Assembly (NCBI GenBank): GCA_013215875.1
Contig: JABSQK010000002.1
Span: forward strand, 1-59,503
DNA length: 59,503 bases
Source of the DNA: Lentisphaeria bacterium
GTDB taxonomy: Bacteria; Verrucomicrobiota; Lentisphaeria; JABSQK01
Reading direction: 5' to 3'
Both the position numbers and the translations under genes were made by a program. Below the pieces are notes generated by a model, which was not told the origin of the DNA, made no database searches, and worked only from the letters and a program-made list of their open reading frames with translations. Positions 15,001 through 24,900 of this stretch are shown one piece after another (position 1 is the stretch's first letter; each line of letters starts with the position of its first letter).

Positions 15001-15925
15001 AGTTCAGTTCGCCAGCCTCTGAAAGAGAGCCAACTGTTTCTAAGAAATCGAGGGTTGCTTTTAATACGTTCAATACCTTTTTAGCAACATCTACAGTCTT
15101 CGCCGGTAAACGAAGGTAAGCCAGGTCGATCATTTGGAATTTGGTAATACCTAAATCCAATTCCATTGTTAGAAGATCAACCACAGGTTTCATTGGCATA
15201 ATAATATCACTGATTACATCAAGTGTATCACCAAGAAAACTGTCGAATACTGAGCCGATATCGAGTGTGACATCTTCAAGGATGAGTTCCGGTGCACCCA
15301 TATCAAATACAGCACCACTATCAGACGACATACTGAAATCACCCAGCACCTGATCATAGCGAATTGTCGTACTAATAGCTGGCAGGAAATCGCCGGCAAT
15401 CGTACTGACTTCGACAAAAAGATCCGCCTGTGCGGCGATGGATGCATTCATTACAAATTCAACATCTTCACCAAAAACCCAGCGGCCGTCCCCGTTACCA
15501 TCTATGATATCCAAGCCGAGGTGGCCGACAATGCGACTACCCATTAAGATATCTTCGCCATCAACATTGATCATCTGTGTATCTTCAGTGACATCTGTTA
15601 GATCGACTGCCAGGAAGCCCAATGTTGCATCAAGGCTATCGCCCACTCTTACGCCACCGGCAATATCCAGAGCAACTTCTTCACCAGCTGTATTAATACC
15701 ACTGGTATCAACAAAAGCGCCAAACTGCATACCTTCTTCATCGCTTGTATCGCCAATACCAAGGCCAATGCCCATGAGGTAGTCTATCTTGGCAAGCAAG
15801 CTTGCATCAGTACTTAAATTTAAACCGGGGATGCCAGCAGAAAAATCAATTTCTTGTTCGCCCTCGAGTAAGGTACCACCAAACATGATATTGAAGGTGA
15901 TCAATCCGGATGGGTCAAATTCAAA
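1..15925 (-). CDS. In-frame continuation of the giant repeat protein, partial at the left window edge (no stop in window)
   Basis: Same frame as 15926..27304 (codon low coordinate = 2 mod 3). Read at about 15.9, 14.9, 13.5, 11.2, 8.0, 5.0, 2.0 and 0.0 kb it gives coherent repeat protein (FEFDPSGLITFNIMFGG..., [81 protein letters not shown]). The ORF track probably omits it because it lacks a stop codon in the window. Confidence 0.88.
3795..4400 (-). repeat. Tandem 132-bp (44-aa; 22-aa half-unit) repeats in the giant protein
   Basis: The motif atatc[a/g]atattgcc recurs at about 3795, 3927, 4059 and 4191 (132-bp steps) and at 4257 (66 bp). Protein: IGNIDIVTGTGNDDLTLINTGT/VGYLNANLGSGTNDIDINSSNV. 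Confidence 0.8.
8180..12330 (-). repeat. Repeated protein module with a VTGSGT..(E/D)PWxV signature (about nine copies)
   Basis: Manual translation: [156 protein letters not shown]. Confidence 0.75.
9190..9320 (-). repeat. RTX-like repeats (third cluster)
   Basis: Manual translation: LTLIGGAGNDRIVGTGYADTIIGGTDNDIITGGAGVDTF. Confidence 0.7.
13380..13540 (-). repeat. RTX-like repeats (second cluster)
   Basis: Manual translation in the continuing frame: [44 protein letters not shown]. Confidence 0.75.
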
Positions 15926-18900
15926 TTAGATGTCATCGGCTGTATGGTCGGTAGCATTGAGAATTTCTGTAATTAGTTTTCCTGTGCCATCATATTGCTT
16001 GAAGCCATCCGCGTCTAGACTTGGAATGACAAATGCAAATAGTGTCGCATTTCCGCCTTCGTTCAATGAAATAAATGCAGTGTAAAGACCTTCACGAATC
16101 GCATTTAATGCCGCGTCAAAGAAGCTGGCATCGACTGTGATTGCCCATGCACCACCTGTACCGCTTACTTGAGTTTGAAAACCTGTTAGTGTTTTTACTG
16201 CAGCGGCAATGGCATTTTGCTTCTCAGTATCATCGGCCATCTCAGAGAAATTGACATTAATATCTTGTGACCCGTCACCCAAAACGATATCTGCTGTACC
16301 ATCTGCTGTTAACATATAGGATTTATCAAGCCTATCTATGCTGCCCTCTGTAGTCGTGAGCGAAGGAAGCGCTATTTCTTGAATCGTATAGCCCAGACCG
16401 CCGCTGAGATAAACCCCGGCAGACTCTCTTCCAAGTACATTTTCGCGCAAGTCATATAATGAGTCAGCTAAGCTGTCAAAGGCATCGCCACCAATTAATG
16501 GCAGCTCAATATTCGCAAATCCACCAGCCACTTCATCAACACCATCGAAGAAAGATTCCAGAGCGCCAATCACATTATTTGGATCATCCATGGCTGCGAT
16601 TAATGCAGAAACGATATCGAAGTCCATTGAAAAATCAGGTATTGAATAATTATAATCAAAGCCATCATCAAGACTGAAAGAGGCATTCATATACAAACTG
16701 TTTTCAGCGATGCCATCGCCATTGATATCTTCAGTCGTGCCGCCAACTGGCATGGATCTTAGGGGGAAATACAATGGCAGTTCTATAGAAGCAACTCCAT
16801 CAACAAATAATTCCATTTCTACCGCGTCAGCAGCAGAGCCCATCGCGCCAGAAACAGCAAACAAATCGATGCGGCCATCACCTTCAAGGTCATCAGCAAT
16901 TTCAAGCCCAAGATTCAAGTCGATGATAATTTCTCCGCCGTCACCAAACATGCCAAGGCCAAAGATTTCAAAGTAGGCACTAATGTCGGATAAGCTGGCA
17001 CTTATATCAATACTGATACCCGAAGTATCTTCCATATAGATGGTGGGTGCGGCAATATTCGTAAGGTCGACTCCGAAGCCCAATTCAAAATCAAACGCAG
17101 CATATAAGTCCAGGTCGCCCAATAGCAAATCTGCCTCAATGCCAAGCGAATCAGCCAGGTCAACAAGCTCAGTTAATGTTGGACTGTCAATATCATCTAC
17201 CCAGTCTGCTAAAGAGAAATCGAGCGCAATCGTTTTCTCAAATATTTGTTCTAAATCGATGCCGAATTCAAAAACACTGTCTGAATAATTTATATACAAC
17301 AAGTCTTCTGTAACAGTTCCAGCGCCCAACACAGTATTGAGCACATTGCGAATTTCATCATTTATTGAGGTTTCAAATTCATCGATGTTATCTATTGCGC
17401 CGCGTAAGGCTGCTATGGCATCACGAATTTCAATGAGAATATTGTGACCATCAAAAGTAAGAAGATCTTCATAGGTCATTCCCAGTAAAGGAACTTCGGC
17501 ACTCTGAGTACTGATGAGTTCATCCAAACTCCACTCAAGGGCATTGAGCAGATCTTCTAAAGAAAGCGCTTTGAATTTTATGAGCTCTGTAATATCCAGG
17601 TTTGATGGAATCAATGATGCCAGGCTGCCGAGGAATGCCGGCAAGGATGACACACTTGTAAGTGCAGGGCTCGACGCTTCCAAAACAATTGGGGCAATCT
17701 CCAGACCCGCAAAAGGTGTATTGATTTCAATGGGTAAATAAACATCAAAGTCACCGGCAATATCAAAATCGACTCCGCCAAAAATTTCACTAAATTTACC
17801 AGCGGTTAAATCGCCCGTATTCAAACTCACATCTGCGCCCAGTGATAGTCCGGCATGAAAACCAACAGCTGCATTATCCAAATCTGCATCGATAAAACCA
17901 ATGCTAACATTCATGTCGAAGGTCTTTCGTAAACGACCTTCATCGCCGCTGGATCCCAGAGCCTCTTCGAAGAATAAACGCGTCAGATTTGTTTTCTGGT
18001 CATAGCTGATAGCCGCGATAGTGAGCACGCCTTTATTCAACTCACTGCCACCAAAGTAAACGGATTCGCCGACGCTGTATTCATCGATGTAATAGCCTTC
18101 GAGGTCGGCATAATCACCATCGGTGAGCGTGCTACTTATATCAAAACCGATCACAATGTTGCCATCGCTTGTTTCATCAAGCGTTGGTGAACTCAGCAAT
18201 GTAATAATAGTAATATCAAGGACTTCATCATAAACAACTGTATTGATATCGTAACTAGCATCATTTCCTGTAGAACCACTGATACTCAAAGAGCTTGCGC
18301 CCGAAAGAATGCTCGCAGTCTGGTCGCCATCGACAGTAATCTGATCGGTGGAATCATCGACATTGACGATGGATAATTCGAGTGCTGAAATTGTACCCGT
18401 GCTGGACGCATCGAGCGTTTCAACAGTCCATAGTGTTGTCGTACCTGCATCGAACTCGATTTTCAGTACTGTTACATTGCCATCATTATTTTCGGAAGAT
18501 CCAGAAACAGTGTATGTTTTTCCGGCAGCAAACAGATCTGTTTGATCACCAGTGAGGGTGATGGCATGGCCGGCATGATTCACTGCAAATACATCAAGGG
18601 ATTGTTCTCCAAAACTTAAATCAACTTTCAGCTTCGGATTTTCCAAGAAGAAATTATCACTATCATCCAGACCAAAAACAAATTCCAGTACGACAGCACC
18701 TTCCATATCGAAATTTACCACATCATTGAATGAAAGTAAGCTGCCAATATCGATACCTGCATCTTCCAGGGCTTCAATATTAAATGTCGAAGCATCCAAC
18801 TCGAAGCTGTCTGAAAATGAAACCAGGTTTAATGTTGCTTTAAATTCATTGAGATTATCCAGTGAGTTAAATGAGAGTTGCCCCAGGCCAAATAAGTCTG

Positions 18901-21900
18901 TGGAATTGCTCTGCCCATCTAGAGCCGCAATAAGTGCATCCATCTCATCTGCAATCGCCGAACCAATATCTACACCGATATCAAGGGCTCCACCAATTGT
19001 CAGCCCAGTAAAAGGCAGTTCATATTCCAGCAGCGAATTTATTTCTGTATCGAATTCATTGAGGAATGTTTTAGCTGTTGTTAGTCCGCTTGCTAAATCA
19101 GTGATTTCGCTACCGCCAAAAGCATTATCAAGCATTGATAAATCAGCCGTTGTCCGCGTCGCAACTTCGAGAAATGGTGTCATCACATTATCTGATGGGG
19201 TTTCATCATCTGCCATTCCGAGAATATTACCAATTTCATGCTTGATCGTGGAAATTAAATCCATCGCTCCGGCAGCCGGAGCAGTACCTGGGTCGGCATG
19301 CCAGCCATAACCGGCGGCATCATCATCGATAAGAATGGTTGTACCAAGGTCGATCGCGAGGAGATAGCCATTCGTTTCATCTTGTACGAGATAGTTCTCG
19401 CCATCAGGAATTTCAAAACTGCTGAGATCGGCTATTTTAAATTGTACCAGGTCTGCAAGCAAGTCACCGAGATACCAGTCATCCATAGCCTGCTGAACGA
19501 CCGCATCTAAATCACCTTGGCTTAGGGTAGACGGGGTGCTTCCGAGAGCATCAACACGTTGTGGTGATGAGCCATCATTACCGCCAAACCACGACGATAT
19601 GTCATTTAACAGGGCTTGTTTTGATCCACCTGTATTATAATTAATCGCGTCTTCAATTGCCTCTTGAGATATATCTGTATGTATAACGATATAGTTTGCC
19701 GGGCTATCCTTTAAAGAAATGCGCACAACATTTTGGTTTTCTAATTTTTCAATTGTTAAATCACCTGGCAAGATGGCTTCGCCATTCAATGTCAACTGTG
19801 TGAAGTCCAATTTATCCGTATCGCTAAAATCAGCTAAAGTATCATTTCCGATATCAGCAAACTCGCCACTGAAGTAGAAGATATCGTCGTTACTAGAGCC
19901 AATAATTAAATCGTCGCCGCTGCCACCTTCAACACCTTCAATATTTGCCAGAGTTGTTACTGTGCCGTCTTCATCGAGCTCTTCCAAGGCAACTGTTACT
20001 GCGTTAGCATGAACAATGACTAGGTCGCCGCTTGTATTTATTATCGCTTGAAAGCCTAATTGGGCTGCATCGAGATTGGTTTTCAAAATATTGAGATCTT
20101 GTGGATTTACAATTGTGTGTAGCACGCCATCTATATCAAATCGCAAATAATCTGAACCTGTCAGGTCGCCACTGGCATAAGCATTTTTCGTATAATTCAC
20201 ATTGCTCACACTATGAACAACTGCAAAGTTACTTGCATGAGAGATCGTAATTACCCCGGATGCAACATTAACTGTGAAGCCAAGACTGGCAGCTTCGATT
20301 GCTGCCTTGATTTCACCGAGCAATCCATCAACAGTATCTGTTTCTGCAATGACCAAATCTGTTATGGCAAAAGGCGTACCATCAAGTGTTATTGTCCAAT
20401 CATCGTCATCCAGTAAATCGAGATTCGAAAAGTCCAATGTTGCCACTTTGTTAAAGTAGTTACTGGATACATCAGCTGTTGTATCCCAGACTCCGCTGGA
20501 ACTAATGCCGCTCGCTGTGCCAAGGGTATACGCATTTGATTCAGTCAAATTGATTACTGCTTCTGCACTTACACCACTTAAACTAAAGATGTCAGTACCA
20601 CCCGCACCATCGATGGTATCAGCACCACCCATGCCCAGTATTAAGTTATCAAATGCGTTACCAGTTAATTGGTCTTCTGCATCTGTACCGACAATGCCTC
20701 TGGCATTGGCTACAGCCCAATTACGTGGGTCGGCCCAGTCACCGGAATCTGGAGCACCTAATAATGTCGTGAAGATTTCGTCGAAACCCGCCAGGCGTGA
20801 GCCCGTTACCGCAGCCGCTTGGCCAAATGAGAAATCAAAATTGAAGTCGAGCCACTCAGGTCCGTCAGCCCATATGTTTTCAGTTGTGAAATCAATCGCA
20901 GAAGCGGAGAGGTTTACGATGACACCTTTGTTTTCATCGCCATCCACACGGCCATCATCGCCGGTGTACATGCTGTAATCAAGAATAAGGTTGCCACCTA
21001 CTCCCGGTTTTACTGTTCCACGAAATCCACCATCACCTTCAAAACGGATATGGGTGGTTTTTTCATCGACACCAATAAAGTTTTCGATATCTGTGGCAAT
21101 TATAAAATTCGTGAAGGCAGTCATATCTTGAATACCGAAGTCGGTGATATCAAAAATAATATCATTTGTACTGGCAATGATAACATTGGTAGAAATATCG
21201 GCAACATTTGCAAAGTCTTCGAGGAAATCTTCAATTCCTGGAATCAAACCAATAAAATCTTCAATGAAACTAAAATTCACCACTCGGACATACAAGTCGG
21301 ATGTTAATCCGGACAGGTCCAGGGTATCAAAGCCCTCGGGCATGGCAATGCCACCAAGCACTAGATCCGGCATTTCAAGAACAACACCAACTCCAACACC
21401 TATCGGGTTGTAGGTCGGTTCTTCGAATCGATATGTGTCGGCACCGGATTTACCTGCTAAGAGGGAAAAGCCTGGAAGCAGTGGCGTAATTATGAATGTA
21501 TCACCTGCGACAAAATCCATAATTGGGAACTCACCAAGAATACGTTTCATGTATTCCCAATTGCTTTCGCCTTCGTTTTTAGGATTATCTTTAAACAGAG
21601 AAATCCCCGGAACCAGCGAGCCATTACCTTGGGCTATATTTACTGCCGAACCCATGATGATGTTTATTATATTCTCCACTTCACCTGTGAAACGATTAAA
21701 TTGCCCAGATGACATATTATTCATTAGGATATGCGGGTAGGTCTCAATAACCTGTGCTGGTAATTTCAATATACTCGATAGACTAAAATGAACTTCATCC
21801 GTATAATCGATCGTATTTTGAACTCTAAAATCAGGAATTTCCTGTCTAAGAACGACGTTTATAATGAGGTCCCAGGCAAGGTGAGCATAATCTGTTCGTA

Positions 21901-24900
21901 TACCTGTTCCGCCAATAATATCGCCAGCGTATTCAGCGCCTGCTTTTACAAAAAAAGTATTGCTTTCCTGGCCACCATAAATAGTCGTATTTTGATCGAC
22001 ATTGGTAACGACAATCTTAGCAAATTTTTGTTTAGGCAGTTCACCTAAATTAATTCCTGCTATACTGACATAAGCTAAAAGGTCATTTGGCAAAAAGCGC
22101 GCCACGCGTTCTATTTCTAAACGGGTGGAACCATCGGCATTCTCAATAAATGTAAAGCTTAATTCGCGGTCAACATTGCGAAAATCAAGGACCAGATTAC
22201 CACCAACATTGTAGCTCACTGCGCCCTGAATTTTTGCCACATCATTTGCGGTCTGCCCATCGGCAGTCAGAAGTGTGAAATTCACTGCAGTACCAGTCAT
22301 CTTTGTTAATGACAGAGCCGAACTGCCATTGAAAAGCTCATTTTCGATAAATCCTTCCAGATTATCTTTGGCGATCAACTGATAGTAAATTGCATCACTA
22401 TCAGTCATTACAGATTTAATCTCGCGGGCCTTATGGAATGGTTTGAATTTGTTTGCAGTCGTTTGCGCATCATAACTGAATTGATAGTCAGTGATATCAC
22501 CAGTAAGCCGTACAATGACCCATACTTTATCAGCCAGTTCATAGCTATTAAAGGAGACGTCTGTGCCGGCTTTCAAAACCTTGAAATTTGCGTAAGCATT
22601 AAATGTTGTTTTATCGATACTGAATTTAAAGGATTTTTCAAATTCGATTTCGAATTCCAGCGCCCCAGGTGTAGTCGGAGCACCATCAGCTTTTGTCAGG
22701 GTATCCAAGGTTTCGGCGACCCATACATAGGTATTACCGCCGTCTACATTTACAGCTTTTACTACAAGTTGTTTAGCGCCATCGCTCCTCTCATTGAAAT
22801 CGTTTTTCAAAAGGTAAGTACCGACAGTGGTAAAGGTCTTGCCCACTTGTATCAAATTGCTCTGGTCGCCTACAATAACAAAGCTGCTATAAGTATCGAC
22901 TAAGTCTGTATAGACTTGCTTATCCGTCTCAACTGTAAGAACAACATTTTGCAGATTGTCAGCATCGATCGCTGCGGAAAAGGTGACAACATCGCCATCC
23001 ACACTGTTAACGGTTACTGCTTTACCATTTATCATAAAGCTCATACCTGCCGCTGTCATCACATCACTCGCACCCGCAATAGTCAGCTGTGTCGGGCTAG
23101 CGGAAAGGTATGTCGCATTGAACTGGCGAATTAAAGATACTTTATCAAATGTGAGTCCACCAATATTTTCTTTGAAAGTCAGAGTCGTTTTGTCTGAACC
23201 CCCATCATAAACAAAGTCGGCAACGTATACAGCATCAACAACGCGCTCATCGCCATTGTAAAAGTTCAGGGTATGTAATGTGAAAAGCGACAAGTCACCA
23301 CTAATTTTCAAGCTGTTATCAGCCAGGGAAATACTATCTATGTCGTAAGTTTGGGTATGGTAGAAGACATTTTCGCTTTCATAGTCAGCATTTGTCCCGA
23401 CATTAAAAGAGGTCTCATTATTGTTGATTGCCAGAGACGATGAGTCGATGTAGAGCTCTTGTTTTCTGTTTGAGAAACCAGTGTAGTACTCTATCGCTTT
23501 TTCATCGATGCCCCAATTGTCGCCAAAAATAAAGGTATTATCATCATTGTTCAAAATCATGCGGTTTATGTATTCCACGTTTTGAACATCAACAAAACTA
23601 CCGGTAACTAGGCCATTTACCGTGCCATTGGCATTTGCATCACCAGGCTCTTGGCCTGCATTGTAAGTTAATCCTGTACCACTTTTTAAATAATTATCTG
23701 AAATGACATGGGTTACTGTTCCATCCACATCGCTATAGTCGACATAGTCAGCGGTCCCTTTAGAACCCAGAATGACGTTGTCTGTAGATGCATCTACTTT
23801 ATAGGTATTTATCGCATCTTCACTGGCACCTACTTTGAGGTCCATTGCGCGTAAATCAAAGGTAATTTGCAGCTGGTTTGTATTGATGATTGTTGCAGTA
23901 AGGAATACCGCTGCATCTAATTCATCACGCAGGTCTGTTAAGGTATAGTCCGCATCAATTGTGAATGTTCCCTTAAAGGACTCGAAATCAATTGTATACT
24001 TTTTCTCAATAGCGCTGCCTTCTATATCTTCGGGAAGAAATGTTTTTGCAGGCTCAAAAATAAGCGCAAGATTTCCTGATGGGCTTTTAATTTTCAGACT
24101 ATCTACATTTGATAAATTGCTACTCGAATCCAAATCCCGTTCGAGACTAATGCCCGTATTAAATGTGAAACTCGTCACCTTGGTATCATCCAGATAATAA
24201 ACGAGCTTGGTATTTTCGCCATCACCTGAGATGTAGTGAATACCCTTATCCGATAAAGTGCCGGACATAATATCGCTAACAGTTACTTTCAAAGGGGCTT
24301 CTGCTGTAAAGATTATATCCGCCCAAACATCTGTAAGTTGATTGCCATCGGCATAAAAGAGTTGGAACGCTTGTTGATCTTCGTAAGACAGACCGGAAAT
24401 AAGTCCATTGCTAAAATTTACTGGTAAACCGGATTGTACCTGAGCACTGTCCACTGTGATTGGAGAATAGGCCTTATCGGCAACTTTTTTTCCATATTGA
24501 ATGATCACTTCTGCGCCATTCGCGACTGAAATACCCCCGGGTAAAGCCTCAAGGGATTCTATGATAAAGGTATTTTTTCCACTACCACCGATGATCCCAA
24601 AAATGTCCGTTGCGGTTAAAATTTTCCTAAAGCCAGGCAGCATGCCATGTTGCACCTTTACTGTGCCATTGCCCTGCAAGTAAAAAGTCAGGTCTTCGGA
24701 GATCGTTGAAAAATCGAGTATCGTTTCCGTGAACCCTTCCACAACTTTTCCATCAAAACTATCCAGACTGGAGAATGATACGGTGGATTTATCCTGGCCG
24801 GTACGAATGGTCGTAAACAAGTTTGTTGATGGTATAGAACCATAGAAAAGATCTGTCCCACCGCGGCTTACCTGCAAGTTTGCCCCGACAGTAAATATTA

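Noticed and set aside
383-15782. Many plus-strand ORFs of 60-190 aa (e.g. 2769..3062, 11067..11636, 13201..13653)
   Set aside because: Antisense to the continuous minus-strand frame of the giant gene; low-complexity Ser/Pro/Thr/Val or His/Arg products typical of shadow ORFs over repeat-coding DNA.
1-15925. Treating 1-15925 as an independent second gene
   Set aside because: Same frame immediately after the TAA, no SD and start near the boundary, and no intergenic gap; interrupted-gene interpretation preferred.
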